64,000 nucleotides of DNA from Gaiellasilicea sp963794385 (GCA_963794385.1 CAWCDT010000013.1:36831-100830), one strand, 5' to 3'; shown: positions 25,433 through 35,670, counted from the first letter of the stretch. The notes: generated by a model from the sequence alone, not told the origin. A program made the numbers and translations.

Positions 25433-26382
25433 TTGAAGACGCGCTCGCGGCTCGGGCGCAGGTAGACGATCTGGCCCTCGGCCAGCTCGAGCTCCTCGCA
25501 GCGGTCCCGGGTCACCTGCGCCCAGAGCCGCTCGCCGTCCGAACGCGTCAGCTCGACCCGGACCTCGAAGCCGAGGTGGACGATCCGCTCGATCATGGCC
25601 TCGTCGGCGCTCTCGGAGGGATCGGCGAGCAACTCGAGGTCGTGCGGCCGCACCCACGTGTCCCCGACCTGGTTGACGGGGCCGACGAAGCTCATCACGA
25701 ACTCGGTCTCGGGATGCTCGTAGAGGTCGCGCGGGCCGCCGACCTGCTCGATCCGGCCCTTGTTCATCACCGCGATCCGGTCGGCGACCTCCATCGCCTC
25801 CTCCTGGTCGTGCGTGACGAAGACGGTCGTCACGTGCACCTCGTCGTGCAGACGGCGGAGCCACTCGCGCAGCTCGGCGCGCACGCGCGCATCGAGGGCC
25901 CCGAACGGCTCGTCGAGCAGCAGCACCTCCGGCTCCACCGCAAGCGCGCGAGCGAGAGCCATGCGCTGCCGCTGGCCGCCCGAGAGCTGGGCCGGGTACC
26001 GGCGCGCGAACTGCTGCAGCTGCACGAGCTCGAGCAGCTCGGCCACCCGCTCGCGAATCTCCTCCTTCGGCCGCTTCCGGATCGTGAGCCCGAACGCGAC
26101 GTTGTCCTGGACGGTCATGTGCTTGAACGCCGCGTAATGCTGAAAGACGAAGCCGACGCCGCGCTTCTGCGGCGCGACCCCGGTTGCGTCCTCGCCGGAG
26201 ATGACGATCTCGCCCTCGTCCGGACGCTCGAGCCCCGCGATCACGCGCAGGAGGGTCGACTTGCCGCTGCCGCTCGGGCCCAGCAGCGCGGTCAGCGAGC
26301 CCGAGGCGACCTCGAGCGAGACGTCCTCGAGCGCCGTGAAGTCGTTGAAGCGCTTCGAGACGTTCCTGACGACGATCGACAC
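25429..26382 (-). CDS. cysA: Sulfate/thiosulfate ABC transporter, ATP-binding protein
   Basis: This is the ATPase of the CysTWA importer, 317 residues. Motifs: GPSGSGKST (Walker A, about residues 36-44), LSGGQRQRMALARAL (signature), EVLLLDEPFGALDARVR (Walker B and D-loop) and VFVTHDQEEAMEVADRI (H-loop). FVFQHYAAFKHMTV is the sulfate-type Q-loop. The C-terminal TOBE-like part is short, ending YLRPSRERVFN. The start is GTG 26382, sharing one base with the cysW stop. The periplasmic sulfate-binding protein is not encoded in this operon. Confidence 0.92.
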   Translation of the reverse strand: MSIVVRNVSKRFNDFTALEDVSLEVASGSLTALLGPSGSGKSTLLRVIAGLERPDEGEIVISGEDATGVAPQKRGVGFVFQHYAAFKHMTVQDNVAFGLTIRKRPKEEIRERVAELLELVQLQQFARRYPAQLSGGQRQRMALARALAVEPEVLLLDEPFGALDARVRAELREWLRRLHDEVHVTTVFVTHDQEEAMEVADRIAVMNKGRIEQVGGPRDLYEHPETEFVMSFVGPVNQVGDTWVRPHDLELLADPSESADEAMIERIVHLGFEVRVELTRSDGERLWAQVTRDRCEELELAEGQIVYLRPSRERVFN

Positions 26383-27182
26383 TAGACGACCTCCTCCCTC
26401 GGTCGGATCACGGTCATGGCGACGAGCACGAGCACGGCGATCAGGGCGAGCACGATCGAGATCGCATAGGCGCCGGCGAGGTCGAGCGACTGGTATCGCT
26501 CCTCGACCCGCAACGTCGCGGTCTCCGTCTCTCCCTGAACACGACCCGAGACGACGGCGACGGCGCCGTACTCGCCGAGGCAGCGGGCCGTCGTCAGGAT
26601 GACGCCGTAGACGACCGCCCAGCGGATCGCGGGGAGCGTGATCCGCCGGAACGTCTGCCAGGACGAGGCGCCGAGCGTGCGCGCGGCCTGTTCCTGCTCG
26701 TCGCCGATCTCGCGCAGCGTCGGGACGACCTCGCGGGCGACGAACGGGAGCGAGACGAAGATCGTCGCGATCACCATCGACGGGAGCGAGAAGAGGACCT
26801 GGAAGCCGTGCTCCGAGAGCCAGCCGAACCAGCCTTCGCGCCCGTAGAGCAGGTAGAGCGAGAGCCCGACGACGACGGGCGAGAGCGCGAGCGGGAGATC
26901 CACGAACGCGTTCACGATCCCCTTGCCGGGGAACTTCCCGCGCACGATCGAGAGCCCACAGGCGATCCCGAAGACGGTGTTGGCGGGCACCGCAATCGCC
27001 GTGATGATCAGCGTCAGCTTGAAGGCGTTGATCGTCTCCGGCGACGAGAGCGCGGCCCAGGCCGCGTCGAAGCCGTCCTCGAACGTGCGGTAGAAGACGA
27101 GCGCGAGCGGCGCGAGCAGGATCACCGCGAGGTAGGTGAACGCGATTGCGCGGAGACCGAGGCGGCGCATGAGCCTAGCCAC
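26382..27182 (-). CDS. cysW: Sulfate ABC transporter permease
   Basis: This is one of the two inner-membrane subunits of the sulfate importer (266 residues, six hydrophobic segments). The EAA-loop sequence EQEQAARTLGASSWQTFRRITLP and CLGEYGAVAVVSGRV are typical of CysW. The GTG at 27182 has GAGG seven bases upstream and overlaps the cysT stop by 8 bp. ATG 27170 is the alternative. It sits second in cysT-cysW-cysA. Confidence 0.92.
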   Translation of the reverse strand: MARLMRRLGLRAIAFTYLAVILLAPLALVFYRTFEDGFDAAWAALSSPETINAFKLTLIITAIAVPANTVFGIACGLSIVRGKFPGKGIVNAFVDLPLALSPVVVGLSLYLLYGREGWFGWLSEHGFQVLFSLPSMVIATIFVSLPFVAREVVPTLREIGDEQEQAARTLGASSWQTFRRITLPAIRWAVVYGVILTTARCLGEYGAVAVVSGRVQGETETATLRVEERYQSLDLAGAYAISIVLALIAVLVLVAMTVIRPREEVV

Positions 27183-28005
27183 GGTCGTGCCTCGTCGTGT
27201 AGTGGCGAACCGCGCCGATCACCAGCAGGGCGGCGAACGAGATCACGAGCAGGACGACGGCGACCGCAGCAGCGCCGGCCTGATCACCGCTCTCGATCCG
27301 GCCGAAGATGAAGACGGACGAGACCTGCGTCTCGTAGGGCAGGTTGCCGGTGATGATCACGAGCGCGCCGAATTCGCCCACAGCCTTTGCGAAGGCGAGC
27401 GCGACCCCTGAGAGGACTCCGGGCAGGATGTTCGGGAAGACGACGCGGCGGAAGGTCTGCAGCTCGGACGCGCCCAGCGACTTCGCCGCCTGCTCCATCT
27501 CCTGGTCCAGCTCGAGCAACACGGGCTGGACCGTCCGGACGACGAAGGGTAGCGTGACGAAGAGCATCGCCAGGACGATCGAGGTCGTCGTGAAGGCGAC
27601 GTTTACGCCGACCGGGGACTGTGGGCCGTAGAGCGCCAGCAGGGTCAGACCGGCGACGATCGTGGGCAGCGCGAACGGAAGGTCGATGACGGCGTTCACG
27701 AGCGCCTGGCCGCGGAAGGAGTCGCGGACGAGCACCCAGGCCGTGATCGTGCCCAGCACGGCGTTGATCAGCGCAACGGCGATCGACGCGGAGAGCGTCA
27801 ACTTGAGCGCGGCAACGCACTCCGGGCTCGAGACCACCTCCCAGAACCCGCGTGCGCCCGCGTTCGTCGCCTCGAACATCAGCGCAGCGATCGGGAGGGC
27901 GACGATCAGCGTCAGGTACGTGGTCGTCACACCGAGGGAGAGGGCCGTCGCGGCCCTCTCCCCCTGCAACCTGACTGCTCTGGGCGATGCACTCGCGGCA
28001 TTCAT
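27175..28005 (-). CDS. cysT: Sulfate ABC transporter permease
   Basis: This is the first gene of the operon (276 residues, also called cysU). Six membrane segments are visible. The family stretches are DLPFALPTIVAGLTLLALYG and, in the EAA loop, EMEQAAKSLGASELQTFRRV. AKAVGEFGALVIITGNLP confirms the sulfate group. The ATG is at 28005. The AT-richer 83-bp gap upstream is shared with the divergent NDH-2 gene and should hold the promoter. On the minus strand ttgacg at about 28034-28039 is a possible -35. Confidence 0.92.
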   Translation of the reverse strand: MNAASASPRAVRLQGERAATALSLGVTTTYLTLIVALPIAALMFEATNAGARGFWEVVSSPECVAALKLTLSASIAVALINAVLGTITAWVLVRDSFRGQALVNAVIDLPFALPTIVAGLTLLALYGPQSPVGVNVAFTTTSIVLAMLFVTLPFVVRTVQPVLLELDQEMEQAAKSLGASELQTFRRVVFPNILPGVLSGVALAFAKAVGEFGALVIITGNLPYETQVSSVFIFGRIESGDQAGAAAVAVVLLVISFAALLVIGAVRHYTTRHDRG

Positions 28006-28088
28006 GAATAGGGAACGCTAATCAACTCGATAAGCAACGTCAATTTGAACCGACGCCCGTCAGTCCCTGCGAATGGTAGGAATCGGGC

Positions 28089-29351
28089 ATGGCGGCAAGA
28101 GAGGCACGCGGCGGGGTGCTCGTGGCCGGCGGCGGCTTCGCCGGCGGCTACGTCGCGCGGCTGCTCGGCGAGCACGGGGCGACGATCGTCAGCCCCGAGA
28201 ACTTCATGCTCTACACGCCGCTCCTCCCCGAGGCGGCTTCGGGAGCGCTCGAGCCGAGGCACGTCGTCGTGCCGCTGCGGCAGATGTGCCCCCATGCGGA
28301 GCTCATCCTCGGCCGGGTCACGGCGGTCGACGAGGAGCAGCAGCTCGCCCGGGTCGAGACGGCCGACGCAGGCGTCCACGACGTCCACTACGAGCAGCTC
28401 GTGCTCGCCCTCGGCGCGGTGGCGCGCACCCTCCCGGTCCCGGGCCTCGCGGAGCACGGACTCGGGTTCAAGGACCTGGCCGACGCGATCCATCTCCGCA
28501 ACCATGTCCTTCGCGAGCTCGAGTCGGCAGACGCCGAGCTCGACCCGGAGCGCCTCTCTAGGCACCTCTCCTTCGTCTTCGTCGGCGCCGGCTACGCGGG
28601 GGTCGAGGCGCTCGCCGAGCTCTTCGATCTCGTCGCCGACGCACTGCGCTACTACCCACGCCTCCGCGGCATCCGGCAGCGCTGGGTCCTGGTCGACGCG
28701 GCACCGAAGATCCTCCCCGAGATCCCGCCGCGGCTCGGGGACTACGCCGCGCGGGAGCTCGCAGGCCGCGGCGTCGAGATCCACGTCTCGACGACGCTCG
28801 AATCGCTCACCGCGGACGAGGCGCTGCTCTCGAACGGTGAGCGCATCGCCACGCACACGCTCGTCTGGACCGCGGGTGTGCGCCCCAACCCGGCGCTCGG
28901 CGAGTTGGGCGTGCCGCTCGACGACCGGGGACGCGTCCGGGTCGACCCCTTTCTGCGGGTCGAAGGACGGGAGCGGCTCTGGGCGCTCGGGGACGGAGCG
29001 GCCGTCCCGAACGAAGCTACCCCAGGTCGCGTCGATCCGCCGACCTGCCAGCACGCTCTCCGCCAGGCGCGGCGGCTCGCCAAGAACCTGTCCGGCGAGC
29101 TGGAGCCGTACCGGTACCGGATGCTCGGCCAGGTGGCCACGCTCGGCCGCTACAAGGGGATCGCCGACGTGCTCGGAGTCCGCGTGCGGGGCTTTCCGGG
29201 CTGGTGGATCACGCGCAGCTACCACCTGTTCCAGCTGCCGCTCCTGACCAGGAAGCTTCGCGTCGTCACCGACTGGACGACGTCGCTCTTCTTCCGCCGC
29301 GACATCGCCGAGCTGTCGGGCCTCGGGCATCCGCACAGGCTCGGCGAGTAA
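28089..29351 (+). CDS. Type II NADH dehydrogenase-like FAD oxidoreductase
   Basis: This is a non-proton-pumping NADH:quinone oxidoreductase or close relative, 420 residues, peripheral on the membrane. The FAD-binding fold opens with VLVAGGGFAGGYVARLL and the second nucleotide fold with FVGAGYAGVEALAELF. VWTAGVRPNP and LWALGDGAAVP are the conserved third block and FAD-contacting motif. PTCQHALRQARRLAKNL is NDH-2-like, and the amphipathic C-terminus (FQLPLLTRKLRVV, WTTSLFFRRD) matches NDH-2 membrane anchoring. An AGGAA lies about 10 bases before the ATG. It is divergent from cysT with no clear functional link. Confidence 0.9.
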   Translation: MAAREARGGVLVAGGGFAGGYVARLLGEHGATIVSPENFMLYTPLLPEAASGALEPRHVVVPLRQMCPHAELILGRVTAVDEEQQLARVETADAGVHDVHYEQLVLALGAVARTLPVPGLAEHGLGFKDLADAIHLRNHVLRELESADAELDPERLSRHLSFVFVGAGYAGVEALAELFDLVADALRYYPRLRGIRQRWVLVDAAPKILPEIPPRLGDYAARELAGRGVEIHVSTTLESLTADEALLSNGERIATHTLVWTAGVRPNPALGELGVPLDDRGRVRVDPFLRVEGRERLWALGDGAAVPNEATPGRVDPPTCQHALRQARRLAKNLSGELEPYRYRMLGQVATLGRYKGIADVLGVRVRGFPGWWITRSYHLFQLPLLTRKLRVVTDWTTSLFFRRDIAELSGLGHPHRLGE

Positions 29352-29483
29352 AGCCAGGTGGGAAGAAGCGTCACGGCTCACTCGTCTTGACTTCGAACGG
29401 GCCGACGCTATCGTCGGAACCAGGCGACGAGGGGGTGTGTCAATGGGAGCTCTGACCGTTGCTGCGGCAGAGGGGCGCGGTCG

Positions 29484-29960
29484 GTGAGCGCGGCTCCGTC
29501 CGACGACGCGCTCGTCGAGGCGCTTGCGCGCTCGGCGGTCGAGCAGGTCGCTCCCGAGGAGCTGCCGCTCTTCCGGGCGACGAGCGAGGCGTACTTCGAC
29601 GACCCTGCCTCGCTCGAGCAAAAGGGTTCCCGGGACGACACGTTGGGGTTCGGCGTCGACGCGGCGCTCGTGCTCGTCTCACCGGTGGCGCTCCAGGTCG
29701 CACGCGAGGTGATCGACTTCGTCATCGCGAAGCTGCGCGAGTCGGCGGAGGAGGAGGGCGAGAGCGCGATCAAGCGGCTCGTCGCCCGCCTCGTGCACAG
29801 GGACAACGAGGACCAGGACGAGCAGCCGCCGGAGCTCACCGACGAGCAGCTCGAGCAGGTCCGGAGCGTTGCGCTCGAGAAGGCCCGGGAACTGAAGCTC
29901 CCCGACGCGAAGGCGGCCCTGCTCGCCGACTCGCTCGTCGGGAGCCTCGCGCTGGCATGA
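29484..29960 (+). CDS. Acidic protein of unknown function coupled to the M48 protease
   Basis: This 158-residue protein is acidic and mostly helical. It has SAPSDDALVEALARSAVEQVAPEEL-like helices at the start and a moderately hydrophobic segment (VDAALVLVSPVALQVAREVIDFVI, about residues 57-80). A charged linker with DNEDQDEQ separates it from a C-terminal helix. I do not recognise the family. The stop overlaps the start of the membrane protease gene (ATGA), which implies the two products act together, perhaps as a regulator or inhibitor of the protease. Confidence 0.75.
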   Translation: MSAAPSDDALVEALARSAVEQVAPEELPLFRATSEAYFDDPASLEQKGSRDDTLGFGVDAALVLVSPVALQVAREVIDFVIAKLRESAEEEGESAIKRLVARLVHRDNEDQDEQPPELTDEQLEQVRSVALEKARELKLPDAKAALLADSLVGSLALA

Positions 29961-32201
29961 GCGCGGCGGCGCCTACGGAGCGCCGGCCGCGGCTGAATCC
30001 GTTCGCGTTCCCATCGGACACGACGTTCCGGTTCGGCCTCCTCGTCGCAGCGGTGCTCGGGGCGAACCTCTACGTCTGGCAGTGGATCGCGGCAGCCACG
30101 CGGGACACGGAGGACTATGCAGCCGGGGTGCTCGAGTGCCTCGCGCTCTCACCGTCGAGCGCGGGCGGCCTCGAGCAGTTCACAGCCTCGTCGAAGGCCT
30201 ATTCCGACTGCGTGGCGCAGCTCTACCGCTACCAGGTCTGGTGGATGCTGGGCGGCACGGCGGCGCTCCTTCTCGCTGCCGCCGCGATCATGCTCGCGAC
30301 GCCCCTCTGGATCACGCGGCGGCGTCGGCTGCGGCCGCTCACCGCCGCGGACGCGCCCGCGGCCGTCGAGACCGTCGCCGAGCTTGCCCGCGAGCAGGAT
30401 CTGCGGCCGCCAAGACTTCTCTGGAACCCACTCGACGCGGCTCCAGGCGGCCTCGCCTTCGGCCATCCCGGCCGCTACAGCGTCGCGCTCACCGGCGGGC
30501 TGGTCGTCAAGCATGCTGCGGACCCACCCTCATTCGCGGCGGTCGTGCGCCATGAGCTCGCGCACATCCGCAACCGAGACGTCGGCATCACCTACTTCAC
30601 GCTCGCGGTCTGGTACGCGTTCCTGCTCGTCGCGATCGTCCCGTTCGTCTTCACCCTGCTCGACGAGCAGCCGGCGACGGTCTGGAGCCTCGCCTGGCGG
30701 CTCGCGGTCCTCGCCGCGATCGTCTACCTGACCCGCAACGCCGTGCTGCGTTCGCGCGAGATCTACGCGGACGTCCGCGCCTCCGTCCCGGACGGGCCGG
30801 ACGGCGCGCTCCGCCGCGTCCTCGCGGGGTTGCCGCGGCCGACGACGGGGACTCTCGGCCGGCTCCGGCACGTCCACCCCGATCCCCAGCGGCGCCTCGC
30901 GGTCGTCGACGACACGAGACCGCTCTTTCCGCTCGGCGCGATCGTCGCGTTCGCGGCCGGGCTCACCGCGACGATCGCCTACGACAGCGTCGTCCAGTTG
31001 CTCTCCACTTTCGTCACCGACCCGCTCGACCTGCGCTTCCTCGCCGCCGTCGCGTTCGCGCCGCTCGCCGTCGGAGTGGTAGGCGTCGCGATCTGGCGCG
31101 AGGCGTTCGCCGCGCTCGCGGACGGGCGGGAGCCCGCCTCACCGTGGCTCGACGGCCTGGCGTTCGCGCTCGGGCTCGTGCTCGGCCCCGAGCTCGCGCT
31201 CGAGCGATCCATCACGGCCGAGGACACCCTGTTCCGCGAGCTGATCACGCTGAGCGGGCTTGCCTGGGCAGCGGTCCTCGCCGCCGGCATCGTGCTCCTG
31301 TTCGCCTGGATCAGGACCAGCGCGTCGGGATGGCTCCGCGCCCTCGGCGGGCGGCGCCCCGGCGCAGCGCAGGCTGCAGGGCTGCTGGTCGCGGCCGCGG
31401 CGTTGACGGTTTTCATGGGCGTCTTCTATTCCCTCCGGGGAAGTCGTGAGGCGCTTGCGTTCTCACGCGCGGCCTCCGAGGTGGAGCACGCGGCCGTCGA
31501 CGCCGAGGTGTGGGCCGTCCCCCTTCGCGTGTGGCAGTTCGTGCTGGACGGCCAGCTCCTCGTCATCGTGCACAGGCCGTACTTCGTGCCCGTACTCGCG
31601 CTGCTCTGCCTGTTCCCCCTCGGGGCGCTGCTCGTGCGCCGGCGACCCGCCGAGGCGCCCTGGGCGTTCCTCGACCCGGGCGGCCGGCTGCACACGCCGC
31701 CGCCGAGCATCCACCCGTTTCGCCCACTCCTCGTCGGCATCGCAGCCGGCTTCGGCTTCCTCGTCCTTGCCGCGCTGCTGCGTCTCGTCGTCCACTACGG
31801 AGCAGATGCCGAGACGCGCGCGACGGACGCGGCGGTGCTCTCCTTCTACGTCACGACGGTCTCGCTCGCGCTCGTGGTGCAATTCTGCGCAGGCGCGGCC
31901 GGTGCGTGGCGCGACGGGCTCGTCGGCGCCCTCGGCGCGACGTTCGTCGCGGGCTGCTTCGGCTGGCTCGGGATCGTCGGCGGGCCTACCGTCGGCGGAT
32001 GCATTGACCCGCTCTCGCTCAACTCGGGCCCCTGCGCCTGGACCGTCCCCGCAGCGTTCTCCTGGGACGTCTTCAAGCAGGTCGTCGCGCAGGGAGCCGT
32101 CGCGGGCCTGGCCGGCGGGCTGATCGCGATCGGCATCCAGGCCTTGCGTCGTCGGCGCACGTCCGACGAGCTCCACGCCGCCGGCGTCTCTGCCCTCCTA
32201 A
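29957..32201 (+). CDS. Membrane-embedded M48 metalloprotease (stop lost to a frame break near the 3' end)
   Basis: This zinc protease of the HtpX/Ste24 (M48) family has about 740 residues. A first membrane segment lies at residues 20-40 and a second pair around 95-115. The zinc site HELAHIRNRD (HExxH) is at about residue 197, followed by many further hydrophobic helices (ten or more), unusually many for M48. The frame in use has no stop before 33313, far inside the convergent ligD gene. A one-base change close to 32165 would end it at the TAA 32199-32201, next to the ligD stop. I therefore read the true end there. Coupled to the gene upstream by ATGA. Confidence 0.82.
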
Positions 32202-34526
32202 CGCAGCGAGCGCAGCGCGGCGGTGAGCGATTGGTTCGTCGTCAGCACGCCCTCGAAGAGGTCTCCTTCCTTCCCGACCCGGTCGAGCACGGCTTCCATC
32301 GTGAAGGCCGACGGGTCGAGCGACTCGTTCACCTCGTCCCAGCGCAGCGGCGTCGAGACCGGCGCGCCCGCCTTCGGACGAACGGAATAGGCAGAAGCGA
32401 TCGTCTTCCCCTCCCCGTTCTGGTTCGAGTCGATCAGGACGCCGCGGCGCTTCGCCTTCGTCCACTCCGTCGTCGCGAGACCGGGATGCGCACGCGCGAT
32501 CGCGCCGGCGACGATCTCCGAAAACTCCCGCGTCTGCGCATAGGTGTGCCGCCGCGCAACCGGAACGAGGATGTGGATCCCCTCCGAGCCGCTCGTCTTC
32601 GGGAAGGACACGAGGTCGAGCAGCTCGAGCGTCTCCTTGATCAGCCGCGCGACCTCGATCGTCTCAGCGAAGCCCACATCGGGCGACGGATCGAGATCGA
32701 AGAGCACCCAGTCGGGCCGGGAGGGCTTGTCGACCCGCGAATACCAGGTGTTCATGTCGATGCAGCCCATGTTCACCGTCCAGAGCAGCGCCAGCTCGTC
32801 GTTCACGAGCGGGAAGTCGATCACGCGACGCTTCGGCGGCCGGTCGCGGGTCGAGGCCTCGAACGGCACCCGCGGGATCCAGTCCGGCATGTGCTTCGGC
32901 GCGTCCTTCTGGAAGAAGAACTTCCCGTTCCAGCCGTCGGGGTAGCGCTTCATCGTGAACGGCCGGTCGCGGAGGTGTGGGACAAGGACCGGAGCGATGT
33001 CGCGGTAGTACGCGAGCAGGTCCCCCTTCGTGATTCCTTCCTCCGGCCAGAACGGCTTGTCCAGGTTCGAGAGCTTGAGCACCCGGTTGCCCTTCCGGAC
33101 CTCCGGGCCGATCGCTTCCCGCTCGCGCTGCACGTCCTCGACCTCCTTGTCCTCTCGCAGTCCCACGTAGACAGGCGCCCGCAGCCGCCCGTCGTGCGTC
33201 CACTCGGCGAAGCGGACCTCCGCGACGAGCTTCGGCTCGACCCAGGCGGCGTCCTCCCTGCGGACCCGCGGCATCTTCGGCACCTCTGCGAAGGGCGAGT
33301 CCTTCCGGCGTAGCGGCTTCAGCTTGTCGAGCAGGCGCTTGATCTCGCGGTCGTCGAAGCCGGTGCCGACATTGCCCGCCCAGCGCAGGCGGCCCGCCTC
33401 GTTGACACCGAGCACGAGCGCGCCGAAGCCGTCCGCGCGCCGCCCCTGGCCCTTCGTGTACCCGGCGATGACGAGCTCCTGCCTGCCCTGCGTCTTCACC
33501 TTCAGCCAGTCGCGGCTCCGCCTCCCCGGCTGGTAGCGCGAGTCGAGCCGCTTGGCCATGATCCCTTCGAAGCGCTGCTCCTGCGCCGCCTCGTAGAGCG
33601 CGTTGCCGTCATCGAAGCCCGCCGAGAGCTGGACTCCCTTCAGCCGGGTGTCGACGAGCGCCGCAAGCCGTTCGCGCCGCTCCGAGAGCGGCAGGTCGAC
33701 GAGCGGTGCGCCGTCGAGCTCGAGTACGTCGAAGGCGACGTAGAGGTACGTCGTTCCCTCTCGGCCCTGTTGCATGGCGGAGAAGGTGGCTCGGCCGTCG
33801 TCGCCGACCGCGACAACCTCGCCGTCGAGCACGCAGTCGGGGCTGCGGAGCGAGCGCTCGAGCGCGCGCACGACGGTCGGAAAGCGCTCGAGGAACGACT
33901 TGTCGTTCCGGCTCCGCAGGTCGAGCTCCCCGCCGCGCATCGTCGCGATCGCGCGGAAGCCGTCCCACTTCACCTCGAAGAGCCAGCCGTCGCCCGAAGG
34001 CACCGAGTCGGCGAGCGTCGCCAGCATCGGCTCGTAGCGGCGCGCGCGCCTGGGGACGCCATCCTCCTTCTCCTTCTTCTTCAGGATCAGCCAGTTCTTC
34101 GGGTCGCCGCTCAGCTTCGCCGGCACGAGCGACCACAACCCTTCGAGTCGCTTGCCGTGGAGGCGGACCGTGAGGCCACCGTTCGGTTTCTCCTCGACGA
34201 GCTCGTACGTGCCGGTGTCCCAGACCTCGACGGTGCCGGCACCGTACTCCCCAGCCGGGATCTCACCCTCGAACGTCGCGTAGGAGAGCGGATGGTCCTC
34301 GACATGCACCGCCAGATGCTGCGTCCCCGGCTCGAGCGGGACGCCCTTGGGCACGGCCCAGCTGGCGAGCGCGCCGTCGCGCTCGAGTCGGAAGTCGTAG
34401 TGGAGCCGGCGTGCGTCGTGACGCTGGACGACAAAGATCGGCTCCTTGCCACGCTCTGCCGCGGCTGAACGGCTCGGGGGTCGCACCCCGCGTCCGCTTG
34501 CGCTCGTAGTCCCGCAGCGACGCCAT
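32198..34526 (-). CDS. ligD: Multifunctional ATP-dependent DNA ligase D (PE-ligase-polymerase)
   Basis: LigD joins broken ends in bacterial non-homologous end joining. Domains in order: a 3'-phosphoesterase (FVVQRHDARRLHYDFRLE, about residues 30-50), ATP ligase (LFEVKWDGFRAIA with the nucleophile Lys, about 190; EGIMAKR), and a primase/polymerase domain (DKPFWPEEGITKGDLLAYY, LFDLDPSP with the metal Asp pair). The true N-terminus is MASLRDYERKR...TPEP, as in other LigD proteins, starting at ATG 34526. One frame break near 34470 separates it from the body. No ku gene is in the window. The order is that of Pseudomonas LigD, not mycobacterial LigD. Confidence 0.92.
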
Positions 34527-34637
34527 CGGGTCACTGCTTAGCAGAGCCGGATGTTTCACGGGTTACCAACCGGACATCGAAGCTCAGGAGCGTCCGACCC
34601 ACGGAACGGACGCCTCTCCACCGAGGCGGGGGGTCAG

Positions 34638-34663
34638 TTGAGGCCGGTCTTTACCGGCCTCAA
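34638..34663 (-). terminator. Strong hairpin downstream of accA (possible terminator)
   Basis: The arms ttgaggccggt (34638-34648) and accggcctcaa (34653-34663) are perfectly complementary over 11 bp with a 4-base loop. The hairpin lies about 75 bp after the accA stop, in the 210-bp gap before ligD. No U-run follows on the minus strand, so an intrinsic terminator is plausible only in the loose form common in GC-rich genomes. A second short inverted repeat (cgtccg/cggacg) lies at about 34589-34610. Confidence 0.5.
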
Positions 34664-34736
34664 CGCATATTTCCGTGCGTTTCGAACGGTTTTCGCGCCA
34701 GGGGAAAAGCCTGTGGAAGCTGTGGAAAGACAGCCG

Positions 34737-35633
34737 TCAGGCGAGCACGCCCATGGCGCGGAACTTCGCCCGCCGCCGCGCGCGCAGCTTCTCCTGAGGG
34801 ATGTCCACAAGCTCGTCGAGCGCGTCCGCGATCGCCGCGCCCAGCAGCCGCGCGGCCTCGTCCGGGCTCTCGTGCGCGCCGCCGTCCGGCTCGGGGACGA
34901 TCCCGTCGATCACGCCGAGCTCGAGGCAGTGTGCCGCGTCCGGCTTGAACGCAGCCGCCGCCTTGCGCTTCTCGCCCGCGTCGCGCCAAAGGATCGCGGC
35001 GCATCCTTCCGGCGAGATCACCGAGTAGATCGCGTTCTCCTGCATCAGCACCCGGTCGGCGAGCGCGATCGCGACCGCGCCGCCGGAGCCGCCCTCCCCG
35101 ATCACGCAGGCAACTGTGGGAACGCGCAGCCGCGCCATTCTGGCCTGAGAGCGGGCGATCGCGCCGCCCTGGCCGTGCTGCTCGGCTGCGATCCCCGGAT
35201 AGGCGCCGGGAGTGTCGACGAGCGTGACGACCGGGAAGCGGTGGCGGTCGGCGAGCTCCATCACCCGCATCGACTTGCGGTAGCCCTCCGGGTACGCCAT
35301 GCCGAAGTTCCGTCTCGTCCGCTCCTTGATGTCGCGCCCCTTCTGGTGCCCGATCAGCGCGACGGTACGGCCCTCCAGCTTCCCCAGGCCGGTGACGATG
35401 GCGGCGTCGTCCGCACGGCCACGGTCGCCGTGCAGCTCGAACCAGTCCTCCAGGATCCGCTCCACGTAGTCGAGCGTGTACGGCCGCTCCTCGTGCCGGG
35501 CCAGCTCGACTTTGTGCCAGATCTCCTCGTCGGTCGGCTCTGCCTCGATCCGGTCGAGCTGCCGCCGCAGCCGCTCGAGCTCGCCGGAGAGCCGCGCGCC
35601 GCGGAGCAGGTCGAGACCGCCTAGCTTGCTCAA
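34737..35633 (-). CDS. accA: Acetyl-CoA carboxylase carboxyltransferase, alpha subunit
   Basis: AccA and AccD form the carboxyltransferase that moves CO2 from carboxybiotin to acetyl-CoA. The protein has VELARHEERPYTLDYVE, GHQKGRDIKERTRRNFGMAYPEGYRK (broken here for length at 20: key part GRDIKER), TLVDTPGAYPG and GEGGSGGAVAIALADRVLM, all hallmark AccA blocks. The start is uncertain. TTG 35633 gives 298 residues with a short N-terminal extension, and no ATG or GTG is in frame before the family core. The gene follows accD by 37 bp. Confidence 0.9.
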   Translation of the reverse strand: MSKLGGLDLLRGARLSGELERLRRQLDRIEAEPTDEEIWHKVELARHEERPYTLDYVERILEDWFELHGDRGRADDAAIVTGLGKLEGRTVALIGHQKGRDIKERTRRNFGMAYPEGYRKSMRVMELADRHRFPVVTLVDTPGAYPGIAAEQHGQGGAIARSQARMARLRVPTVACVIGEGGSGGAVAIALADRVLMQENAIYSVISPEGCAAILWRDAGEKRKAAAAFKPDAAHCLELGVIDGIVPEPDGGAHESPDEAARLLGAAIADALDELVDIPQEKLRARRRAKFRAMGVLA

Positions 35634-35670
35634 CCGGTCCCGGAGCCTGATCTCTGCATCACGGGGCAGC

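Noticed and set aside
29459..33313. Very long open frame of about 1284 codons
   Set aside because: Only 29957 to about 32195 resembles a protein; the rest is antisense to ligD and lacks a stop because of high GC.
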